Shown here: positions 1-5,269 of the stretch, piece after piece
Position numbering within the stretch: position 1 is the first letter of the stretch
How the letters are laid out: every line of letters begins with the position of its first letter
NCBI GenBank assembly: GCA_003533095.1
Contig: DOEL01000095.1
Location: forward strand, 9,624 to 17,029
Reading direction: 5' to 3'
DNA: 7,406 nt
Source: Methylophilaceae bacterium
GTDB taxonomy: Bacteria; Pseudomonadota; Gammaproteobacteria; Burkholderiales; Methylophilaceae
Notes under the pieces: model-generated
Told to the model about the DNA's origin: nothing
Databases searched by the model: none
What the model saw: only the letters and a program-made list of their open reading frames with translations
Translations under genes and position numbers: made by a program

Positions 1-438
1 TGGCTTACGGAAGAGGGCTCCTTAACCGAACGACTTAAAAAAGAATTTAATGATGTCAAAGTTGAAGTGATTTATGAGGGCTTAGCTTTAGAAGAAAAAA
101 CAGATTATATTCGTGAGGTCATTATTAAAAGTCACGATAAGTCGATGATTTATGCACACACACGATTAAAAATGAATGATCTTGAAGATGCTTGGATATG
201 TTTAAAAACACTCGGTCAACAATCACTTGCTAATATTTTATTTAAAGACCCTCAAATTTCTAGACGTTCACTTTTATATAGAGTCTGTGAGCCAGAAGAT
301 GTTTTATATAAACATTTAAAATCTCTAGGTTATATAGAAGAAGAAATTATATGGATGCGACAATCAGAATGGGAAAGATTTGGAAAGATACTTTTGTTGA
401 CGGAAGTATTTTTACCTAATCTTTTTAATCAACGATGA
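1..438 (+). CDS. ubiC: Chorismate--pyruvate lyase UbiC, 5' end cut by window
   Basis: UbiC removes pyruvate from chorismate to give 4-hydroxybenzoate, the first committed step of ubiquinone synthesis, in the cytoplasm. The frame is open from base 1 (begins W-L-T-E-E), so the true start lies upstream; a GTG at 67 is only an internal valine. Visible family features are the N-terminal WLTEEGSLTERL stretch (compare WLLLEDSMTKRF in E. coli), YIREVII with the arginine that corresponds to E. coli Arg76 (codon 38 here), the LGQQSLANILF helix, and the C-terminal LLLTEVFLP with the catalytic-site glutamate (codon 135; E. coli Glu155). The visible 145 residues suggest that some 30-45 N-terminal residues are missing. 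The segment between LANILF and LLLTE is about 18 residues longer than in E. coli, which I believe is usual for betaproteobacterial UbiC. The enzyme that uses its product, UbiA, is encoded two genes downstream. No terminator follows. Confidence 0.9.
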   Translation, partial: WLTEEGSLTERLKKEFNDVKVEVIYEGLALEEKTDYIREVIIKSHDKSMIYAHTRLKMNDLEDAWICLKTLGQQSLANILFKDPQISRRSLLYRVCEPEDVLYKHLKSLGYIEEEIIWMRQSEWERFGKILLLTEVFLPNLFNQR

Positions 439-440
439 AG

Positions 441-471
441 TTGATGTGAGCCCACCGATTTAAGCTATAAT
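441..471 (+). promoter_or_regulatory. Putative sigma70 promoter for the tonB-ubiA genes
   Basis: A perfect TATAAT lies at 466-471. Upstream at 441-446 is TTGATG, four of six matches to the -35 consensus, with a 19-base spacer that is longer than ideal. The site falls in the 70-base gap between the ubiC stop and the tonB start, about 38 bases before the GTG, so it could serve tonB and ubiA independently of ubiC. The surrounding sequence is very AT-rich, which raises the chance of a fortuitous -10 box. Confidence 0.45.
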
Positions 472-508
472 TTTTCTTTAATTTTTTCAAAGTATTTTTC
501 AAAAAATC

Positions 509-1150
509 GTGAGCTTATCGAGAAACCTTCCCATTAATTTTGATTTGCCTAAAGCTATTGGAATTTCAATCGCTATTCATATTATTTTGATGATAGGTTT
601 ACCTGAATTTAATAAACCATTATTAACACCTCAAGTGATGAATGTGACAATTTCAAGCTCACCCATTCAAAAACCGATTGAAAAAATAGAACCACCACAA
701 CCTATAAAAAAAGTGGAACCTATTCAGAAAAAAATTACACCTATTATTGATAAAAATTCAACATCAGTAGCGCAACCTGTGCCAAAAGAAGTAGCGCCAC
801 CGGCACCTGCTGAAGCGATTTCAAAAACCCCAAATATAGTGCCGCAAGAACAAGTGACTCAGCATTTGGAAAGTTACAGCAGCTTACTTGCAAATGCGAT
901 TGCAAAATATAAGCAATATCCAAAAATTGCTCAAATGAGAGGTTGGCAAGGAACTGTGATTGCAGATCTAGAAATTGATAGTAAAGGTTCAGTGATTAGC
1001 GTCAAAATTAAAAAAAGTAGTACATACGAAGTGTTGGATAACGAAGCGCTCGAGATGATAAAAAAAGCTTCACCATTTCCAGCTCCACCCGAAAGTTTGC
1101 GTGGTAAAAATTTTAATGTGCTTGTGCCTATTTCATTCAAGCTCGAATAA
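509..1150 (+). CDS. tonB: TonB family energy transducer
   Basis: TonB-type proteins couple the inner-membrane proton motive force, through ExbB/ExbD, to outer-membrane receptors. The 213-residue protein has the classic three parts: one N-terminal membrane helix at about residues 16-33; a proline/lysine-rich periplasmic spacer at about 50-118 with PIQKP, EPPQP and APPAPA runs; and a TonB C-terminal domain at about 120-213 with YPKIAQ, GWQGTV, a G-S-V-x-x-V strand, LDNEAL and a final VPISF strand. The helix contains Ser20-x3-His24, matching the Ser16/His20 pair of E. coli TonB needed for ExbB/D coupling, which argues for a true transducer. The GTG start at 509 is chosen because the in-frame stop at 479 leaves no ATG or TTG; no good Shine-Dalgarno is visible. 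No exbB or exbD is in the window. Its receptor and substrate cannot be told from the sequence. It sits between ubiC and ubiA, 17 bases before the latter. Confidence 0.87.
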   Translation: MSLSRNLPINFDLPKAIGISIAIHIILMIGLPEFNKPLLTPQVMNVTISSSPIQKPIEKIEPPQPIKKVEPIQKKITPIIDKNSTSVAQPVPKEVAPPAPAEAISKTPNIVPQEQVTQHLESYSSLLANAIAKYKQYPKIAQMRGWQGTVIADLEIDSKGSVISVKIKKSSTYEVLDNEALEMIKKASPFPAPPESLRGKNFNVLVPISFKLE

Positions 1151-1167
1151 CTAGATTTAATTTAAAG

Positions 1168-2016
1168 ATGCATTCTTATTTTCACCTTATGCGTCTTGAT
1201 AAGCCGATAGGTATTTTTTTATTGCTATGGCCAACTTTATGGGCCCTTTTCATAGCTAGCCATGGTTCACCTAGCGTTCAACACCTTGCTATCTTTATTT
1301 TAGGTACAGTATTCATGCGCTCAGCCGGTTGTGTTGCGAACGATATTCTCGATCGTAAATTTGATTCTTTTGTGGCAAGAACAAAATTGCGCCCCTTAGC
1401 CAATCAATCTATCCCAGTTAAAAATGCATTTTTTTTACTGATCACTTTGTTATTGGGGGCATTGATATGTGTTTTATTTTTAAATAAAAAAGCATTTTAT
1501 TTTTCATTGATCGCCTTATTTTTAGCGCTCACTTATCCTTTAACAAAAAGATTCTTTGTAATGCCTCAAGCTTATTTAGGTTTAAGTTTTGGTATGGGCA
1601 TCCCCATCGCTTTTGTGGCAAATGATATTTCTATCACTTTGACAACATGGCTTTTATTTTTAGCTAATGTATTTTGGGCGATCGCTTACGATACACTTTA
1701 CGCAGTGACTGACAAAAATGATGATCTAAAAATTGGTATTCGCTCTTCAGCTATTTGGTTTGGAAATTATGTGAAAGAAGCCATCATGTTCTGTTATATC
1801 GCTATGATGGGATGCTTAATTTGGGTAGGACAAATAGAGAGTTTTGGCTGGTTTTTTTATGGATTTATGATTTTGAGCCTCATTTTTATTGGGGCTCTTT
1901 ATCGTCAAATTAGAACACTTAACCCAAAAGCCTGTTTTGACGCATTTTTAAGCAATAACTACTTGGGCGGACTTGTTTTTTTAGGTGTGTTTTTTCATTA
2001 CATCTATGTCAACTAA
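1168..2016 (+). CDS. ubiA: 4-hydroxybenzoate polyprenyltransferase UbiA
   Basis: UbiA attaches the polyprenyl tail to 4-hydroxybenzoate at the inner membrane, the second step of ubiquinone synthesis and the one that uses the UbiC product. The 282-residue protein is a multi-spanning membrane protein of near-normal family length (E. coli about 290). It starts with the hallmark LMRLDKPIGIFLLLWPTLWAL. The first aspartate-rich, Mg-diphosphate-binding motif is NDILDRKFD (residues 58-66), followed by RTKLRPL; YPLTKR is at 123-128; and the second motif, YDTLYAVTDKNDDLKIG, is at 174-190. Both motifs are intact, so activity is expected. The ATG at 1168 is the first suitable start after the tonB stop and gives an N-terminus about 13 residues shorter than E. 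coli UbiA. Only a weak AAAG precedes it. It is probably co-transcribed with tonB. Its last codons form one arm of an inverted repeat that reaches into the rplM promoter. Confidence 0.95.
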   Translation: MHSYFHLMRLDKPIGIFLLLWPTLWALFIASHGSPSVQHLAIFILGTVFMRSAGCVANDILDRKFDSFVARTKLRPLANQSIPVKNAFFLLITLLLGALICVLFLNKKAFYFSLIALFLALTYPLTKRFFVMPQAYLGLSFGMGIPIAFVANDISITLTTWLLFLANVFWAIAYDTLYAVTDKNDDLKIGIRSSAIWFGNYVKEAIMFCYIAMMGCLIWVGQIESFGWFFYGFMILSLIFIGALYRQIRTLNPKACFDAFLSNNYLGGLVFLGVFFHYIYVN

Positions 2017-2057
2017 ATCATTAATAAAATTGACAAAACAGCCTGTTTTGACATAGA
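2003..2057. repeat. Inverted repeat, 10-base arms, spanning ubiA end and rplM promoter
   Basis: TCTATGTCAA at 2003-2012, in the last codons of ubiA, is the exact reverse complement of TTGACATAGA at 2048-2057, which covers the spacer end and most of the rplM -10 box. The 35-base middle holds the -35 box and most of a second, shorter palindrome (2034-2050), so the two stems overlap and would exclude each other if formed in RNA or DNA. A run of seven T follows only at 2067-2073, too far from the stem for a normal intrinsic terminator. Function is unknown; it may be chance in AT-rich DNA. Confidence 0.5.
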
Positions 2058-2059
2058 AT
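2030..2059 (+). promoter_or_regulatory. Strong sigma70-type promoter for rplM-rpsI
   Basis: A perfect TTGACA at 2030-2035 is followed after 18 bases by TAGAAT at 2054-2059, five of six to the -10 consensus. It lies in the 86-base gap between ubiA and rplM, about 43 bases before the rplM ATG, where a strong promoter for a highly expressed ribosomal protein pair is expected. A second perfect TTGACA at 2048-2053 has only a poor -10 (TTAAAT at 2072-2077, 18-base spacer), so a tandem promoter is possible but weaker. Confidence 0.7.
2034..2050. repeat. 17-base palindrome within the rplM promoter spacer (operator-like)
   Basis: CAAAACAG-C-CTGTTTTG is a perfect dyad of two 8-base arms around one central base. 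It starts in the last bases of the -35 box and fills most of the spacer up to the -10 box of the rplM promoter, the position where a bound repressor would block RNA polymerase. As RNA it would form only a weak stem with no T-run after it, so a terminator role is unlikely. It does not fit a LexA box, because the half-sites are in the opposite order. No regulator can be named. Confidence 0.5.
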
Positions 2060-2102
2060 TCACCTCTTTTTTTAAATTTATAGCGCAAAAGTTGGTATTG
2101 AA

Positions 2103-2531
2103 ATGAAGACATTTTCAGCAAAATCCCATGAAGTAAAACGCGATTGGTTCGTTGTAGACGGAACTGATTTAGTGTTGGGTCGATTAGCAAGTGCGATTGC
2201 TCATCGATTACGTGGCAAACATAAGGCCATTTATACACCGCACGTTGATACAGGTGATTACATTGTAGTAATCAATGCGGAAAAGATTAAAGTAACGGGT
2301 AACAAAGGTGATGACAAAGTTTACCATCGCCACTCAGGTTATCCAGGCGGCATTTCAACAACGAACTTTTCTAAAATGCAAGACCGTTTTCCAGGCCGTG
2401 CTTTAGAAAAAGCAGTGAAGGGAATGTTACCAAAAGGACCTTTGGGTTATGCCATGATTAAAAAGATGAAAGTCTATTCAGGCGCAACGCATGATCATGT
2501 GGCACAACAACCACAACCATTAAGCATATAG
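2103..2531 (+). CDS. rplM: 50S ribosomal protein L13
   Basis: L13 is an early-assembling protein of the large ribosomal subunit. The 142-residue product has exactly the length of E. coli L13 and aligns along all of it: [15 protein letters not shown] at the start, [18 protein letters not shown], the [16 protein letters not shown] core, [32 protein letters not shown] and a terminal [11 protein letters not shown]. The ATG at 2103 gives the canonical N-terminus. No convincing Shine-Dalgarno is present, only GG at 2093-2094, so initiation may rely on the unstructured A/T-rich leader. It forms an operon with rpsI 13 bases downstream, the usual pairing in bacteria. In E. coli L13 is reported to repress its own operon through the mRNA leader; whether the leader here does this cannot be seen. 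Confidence 0.98.
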   Translation: MKTFSAKSHEVKRDWFVVDGTDLVLGRLASAIAHRLRGKHKAIYTPHVDTGDYIVVINAEKIKVTGNKGDDKVYHRHSGYPGGISTTNFSKMQDRFPGRALEKAVKGMLPKGPLGYAMIKKMKVYSGATHDHVAQQPQPLSI

Positions 2532-2544
2532 TTAAGGAAATACT

Positions 2545-2937
2545 ATGATAGGTAAATACAATTACGGAACAGGTCGCAGAAAGAGCTCAATAGCTCGTGT
2601 GTTCATTAAGCCAGGTAAGGGCGTGATTACAGTGAACGACAAACCTGCGGATGAATATTTTTCACGTTACACCTCCCGTATGATTTTCCGCCAACCACTT
2701 GATTTAACGAATACGTTAAGTACATTTGATATTCATGTGAATGTTGCGGGTGGTGGTGAGTCTGGTCAAGCAGGTGCAGTGCGTCATGGCATTACACGTG
2801 CACTTATTGACTATGATACAAATTTGAAAAGCACGCTTTCACAAGCTGGTTTTGTAACACGTGATGCACGTGAAGTTGAACGTAAAAAAGTGGGTCTTCG
2901 AAAAGCTCGTAGACGTAAACAATTCTCGAAACGTTAA
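2545..2937 (+). CDS. rpsI: 30S ribosomal protein S9
   Basis: S9 belongs to the head of the small ribosomal subunit, and its C-terminal tail reaches the P-site tRNA. The 130-residue product matches the E. coli length. Diagnostic stretches are [20 protein letters not shown] near the N-terminus (residues 5-24), [19 protein letters not shown] in the middle, and [23 protein letters not shown] near the end, closing with the invariant FSKR whose last arginine contacts tRNA. The ATG at 2545 is supported by AAGGA at 2534-2538, six bases upstream. It is the second gene of the rplM operon, and an intrinsic terminator follows 27 bases after its stop codon. Confidence 0.98.
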   Translation: MIGKYNYGTGRRKSSIARVFIKPGKGVITVNDKPADEYFSRYTSRMIFRQPLDLTNTLSTFDIHVNVAGGGESGQAGAVRHGITRALIDYDTNLKSTLSQAGFVTRDAREVERKKVGLRKARRRKQFSKR

Positions 2938-2964
2938 TTGTTTAAAGTTTCAAAGAGCAAAAAG

Positions 2965-2986
2965 GCCGCTTTTAAGCGGCTTTTTT
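2965..2986 (+). terminator. Intrinsic terminator after rpsI
   Basis: GCCGCT (2965-2970), loop TTTA, AGCGGC (2975-2980), followed directly by six T at 2981-2986. This is a GC-rich six-pair stem with a four-base loop and a T-run, conspicuous in otherwise AT-rich DNA. A-rich sequence before the stem (2959-2963) means it could also act weakly on the opposite strand. It closes the rplM-rpsI operon and separates it from argC. Confidence 0.9.
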
Positions 2987-3050
2987 GTTATATAGAGTTA
3001 AATAAATTTTGTTAGTATGGGTTTTTAAGGATTAAGACTTCTTTTAAATT

Positions 3051-3055
3051 AAAGG
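3051..3055 (+). promoter_or_regulatory. Shine-Dalgarno-like site that sets the argC start
   Basis: AAAGG at 3051-3055 lies one base before the in-frame GTG at 3057 but ten bases before the in-frame ATG at 3066. The first spacing is too short for initiation, so the ATG at 3066 is the better argC start. An out-of-frame ATG at 3061 opens a two-codon reading frame (ATG AGA TGA) whose stop overlaps the argC ATG. Confidence 0.5.
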
Positions 3056-3065
3056 CGTGAATGAG

Positions 3066-4109
3066 ATGAGCAATGTTTCTAAGATTAAAGTAGGCGTGGT
3101 GGGTGCTACCGGTTATACCGGCGTTGAGCTATTAAGAATTTTAGTCAAACATCCTCATGTCAAAATTCAAACAGTTACGTCTAGAGCAGAGGCTGGACTA
3201 TCGATTGCGAGCTTATTTCCAAGCTTAAGAGGATTAATCGATCTTAAATTTGAAGATCCAAAGGTGGCTGATTTAGCAAATTGCGATCTCGTGTTTTTTG
3301 CAACACCTAATGGGATTGCGATGGAAGAAGTGCCAGCACTTCTTAAATCTGGGGTTAAAGTAATTGATTTGGCAGCCGATTTTAGACTAAAAGATGCTAA
3401 CGTCTGGGAAAAATGGTACAAAATGCCTCATTCATGTAGCGATCTTCTTAAAGATGCTGTTTATGGTTTGCCAGAGATTAATCGAGAAAAAATTAAAAAA
3501 GCTTCGCTTGTAGCTAATCCGGGTTGTTATCCCACAGCTATTCAATTGGGGTTTATTCCTTTAATCGAATCAGGTGTGATTGATCTTGATGACTTAATCG
3601 CAGATGCTAAATCGGGTGTCTCAGGTGCAGGCAGAAAAGCCGAAGTGAATGCATTGATGGCCGAAGCCTCAGATAACTTTAAAGCATACGGGGTTGATGG
3701 ACATAGACATTTACCTGAAATCACGCAAGGACTTACGACTGTGGCAAATCAAGCGGTGCATTTAACTTTTGTGCCACATTTAACACCTATGATTAGAGGC
3801 ATACACGCAACACTTTATGCAACGCTTACTAAAAATATAGATATTCAAGCGCTTTTTGAATCGAGGTATAAAAATGAGTTTTTTGTGGACGTAATGCCAA
3901 AAGGCTCTCATCCAGAAACAAGATCTGTGAGAGGTTCAAATCAATGTCGCATCAGTATCCATCAGCCGCAAGGAAGCCATAAAGTTGTTGTGTTATCTGT
4001 GATCGACAATCTCGTGAAAGGCGCAGCAGGACAGGCTGTGCAAAATATGAATCTTATGTTTGATTTTCCAGAGACCTCCGGACTTGATCTTGTGCCCTTG
4101 ATGCCATAA
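3066..4109 (+). CDS. argC: N-acetyl-gamma-glutamyl-phosphate reductase ArgC
   Basis: ArgC reduces N-acetyl-glutamyl phosphate to N-acetyl-glutamate semialdehyde with NADPH, the third step of arginine synthesis, in the cytoplasm. From ATG 3066 the protein is 347 residues, typical of the long type 1 form. The dinucleotide-binding loop is [10 protein letters not shown] (residues 10-19). FFATPNG and [10 protein letters not shown] follow. The catalytic cysteine is Cys154 in NPGCYPT, and the conserved histidine lies in HRHLPEI (His213/His215). The [12 protein letters not shown] and [11 protein letters not shown] blocks complete the fold, and all key residues are intact. An in-frame GTG at 3057 would add three residues but is poorly spaced from AAAGG. 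Other arginine genes are not present, so the gene is unlinked from its pathway, which is common in Betaproteobacteria. It stands after the rpsI terminator; I see no convincing promoter in the 80-base gap, although one must be near. Confidence 0.96.
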   Translation: MSNVSKIKVGVVGATGYTGVELLRILVKHPHVKIQTVTSRAEAGLSIASLFPSLRGLIDLKFEDPKVADLANCDLVFFATPNGIAMEEVPALLKSGVKVIDLAADFRLKDANVWEKWYKMPHSCSDLLKDAVYGLPEINREKIKKASLVANPGCYPTAIQLGFIPLIESGVIDLDDLIADAKSGVSGAGRKAEVNALMAEASDNFKAYGVDGHRHLPEITQGLTTVANQAVHLTFVPHLTPMIRGIHATLYATLTKNIDIQALFESRYKNEFFVDVMPKGSHPETRSVRGSNQCRISIHQPQGSHKVVVLSVIDNLVKGAAGQAVQNMNLMFDFPETSGLDLVPLMP

Positions 4110-4121
4110 AGTGTTGTTTCT

Positions 4122-4487
4122 ATGAGAAAAGTTAAGCGAACCTATACAAAATATTTTGGTGTCACACGCCGAAGAATGCGCATTAAAACAGGCGCTTCTT
4201 GGCATACCTATTTAATGTTAGCAGCGCTTTCATTTATAGGTGGTGCAGGGTTTACTTACTGGGAATTAAACGGGGGTTCAGTGATTGGATTTATTTCAAA
4301 AATTCAAGCATTAGAAGCTGAGAATCAGTCGATACAAGGTCAATTATTACAACAAAAAATTGAGCTTCAATTGAAATCGATTTCAGGTGATAAAGTGTCT
4401 GGTGATATTACTAAACTTCAAGAAGAAAATGCTAAGTTAAAAGAAGACATTATTTTTTATGAAAAAATTGTAGGCAAGAAACGATAA
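4122..4487 (+). CDS. Small membrane-anchored coiled-coil protein, possibly shortened DUF6776-like
   Basis: I cannot assign a function. The 121-residue product has a very basic N-terminus (residues 1-22, rich in Arg/Lys), one hydrophobic segment at about 29-47, and a coiled-coil-like remainder at about 56-117 with Q-A-L-E-A-E-N and K-L-Q-E-E-N-A-K-L-K-E-D heptads, ending in FYEKIVGKKR. The charge pattern predicts that the N-terminus stays in the cytoplasm and the coil lies in the periplasm. In Betaproteobacteria the gene between argC and bactofilin often encodes a DUF6776-type protein with the same basic-TM-coil start followed by a C-terminal domain after an E-D-x-x-F-(F/Y)-E motif; here the protein stops right at that motif. 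That comparison is from memory. There are 12 bases from the argC stop and 10 to bactofilin, so it is operonic. Next to bactofilin, a cell-envelope or division role is a reasonable guess only. Confidence 0.75.
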   Translation: MRKVKRTYTKYFGVTRRRMRIKTGASWHTYLMLAALSFIGGAGFTYWELNGGSVIGFISKIQALEAENQSIQGQLLQQKIELQLKSISGDKVSGDITKLQEENAKLKEDIIFYEKIVGKKR

Positions 4488-4497
4488 AGGATATTTC

Positions 4498-4881
4498 ATG
4501 TTTTTTAATAAGAAAAATAAAGCGCGTACCATTGATACACTCATTGATAAAGACATTACGGTGCGTGGCAATGTGACCTATTCAGGCGGTATTCGCGTTG
4601 ACGGTTCTATTCATGGTAATCTCACTGAACTTCCGGGTACGGCAGGTACTCTTATTATGGGAAACAAAAGTCGCATCAAAGGAAATATCTCAGCCCATAC
4701 AGCTATTATCGGTGGAGATGTCAGCGGTAATGTCGTATGTGCTGAATACCTAGAGCTTCATGCGAACGCCAAAATCACCGGTGATATTGAATATAAAGTA
4801 ATAGAAATTCATGCAGGTGCTAAAGTGTATGGACGACTTAAAGAAGTGGCTAAAGATTATCAGTCACAAAAAAAGAAATAA
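4498..4881 (+). CDS. Bactofilin family cytoskeletal protein
   Basis: Bactofilins polymerise without nucleotide into membrane-associated filaments that position cell-wall enzymes and other envelope machinery. The 127-residue protein has a short N-terminus (MFFNKKNKA), then a DUF583-type right-handed beta-helix at about residues 12-115, seen as repeated short strands with regular glycines: IRVDGSIHGNL, SRIKGNISA, AIIGGDVSGNV, AKITGDIEY, AKVYGRLKE. A lysine-rich tail closes it. Length is typical of small bactofilins. The start is clear: AAAGGA at 4486-4491, overlapping the stop of the upstream gene, is six bases before the ATG. It lies between the membrane coiled-coil gene and erpA; the first pairing may be functional, the second is probably only shared transcription. 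The minus-strand anmK nearby is also linked to peptidoglycan. Confidence 0.93.
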   Translation: MFFNKKNKARTIDTLIDKDITVRGNVTYSGGIRVDGSIHGNLTELPGTAGTLIMGNKSRIKGNISAHTAIIGGDVSGNVVCAEYLELHANAKITGDIEYKVIEIHAGAKVYGRLKEVAKDYQSQKKK

Positions 4882-4893
4882 TCAGGAGTAAAT

Positions 4894-5262
4894 ATGATGA
4901 ATCAAATCGCTGAATCAAAAGAAATGGAAATGCCAACCCCACTTATTTTTACAGATAATGCTGTAAAGAAAGTGAAGGAATTAATTGAGGAAGAAGGTCA
5001 GCCAGAACTCAAGCTTCGAGTATTTGTGAGTGGTGGTGGATGTTCAGGTTTTCAATATGGATTTACATTTGAAGAATCAATCAACGAAGACGATACCCAA
5101 GTTACAAAAGATTCAGTCACTTTGTTAATTGATCCAATGAGCTTGCAATATTTAATGGGTGCTGAAATTGATTATCAAGACAGTGTTCAAGGCTCGCAAT
5201 TCGTCATTAAGAATCCAAACGCACAAACCACATGCGGTTGCGGTTCTTCTTTCTCAGCTTAA
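4894..5262 (+). CDS. erpA: Iron-sulfur cluster insertion protein ErpA
   Basis: ErpA is an A-type carrier that delivers Fe-S clusters to apo-proteins, including respiratory and isoprenoid-synthesis enzymes. The 122-residue protein aligns with E. coli ErpA (114 residues) throughout: [47 protein letters not shown] and a C-terminal TTCGCGSSF. The three cluster-ligand cysteines are Cys50, Cys114 and Cys116. The FQYGF segment and DPMSLQYL favour ErpA over IscA or SufA. AGGAG at 4884-4888 lies five bases before ATG 4894 and eight before ATG 4897, so the second ATG may be the real start; either gives an N-terminus slightly longer than in E. coli. It is probably the last gene of the argC-led operon, 12 bases after bactofilin. 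Its stop codon is seven bases from that of the opposing gltA, with no terminator hairpin between. Confidence 0.97.
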   Translation: MMNQIAESKEMEMPTPLIFTDNAVKKVKELIEEEGQPELKLRVFVSGGGCSGFQYGFTFEESINEDDTQVTKDSVTLLIDPMSLQYLMGAEIDYQDSVQGSQFVIKNPNAQTTCGCGSSFSA

Positions 5263-5269
5263 GTAAAAT

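Noticed and set aside
2034..2050. The palindrome as a LexA (SOS) box
   Set aside because: LexA sites of the E. coli type read CTGT-N8-ACAG; here the half-sites are in reverse order (ACAG then CTGT) with a single central base.
2003..2073. Inverted repeat plus T-run as an intrinsic terminator for ubiA
   Set aside because: The stem is AT-rich with a 35-base loop, and the T-run begins nine bases after the stem, which does not match a normal intrinsic terminator.
1981..2238. Minus-strand open frame across the ubiA end, the rplM promoter and the rplM start
   Set aside because: It overlaps clear coding sequence and promoter elements of recognised genes and shows no recognisable protein features.
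2987..3050. Promoter for argC in the gap after the rpsI terminator
   Set aside because: Several A/T-rich hexamers resemble -10 boxes, but none has a reasonable -35 at the right distance. A promoter is expected here; I cannot place it.
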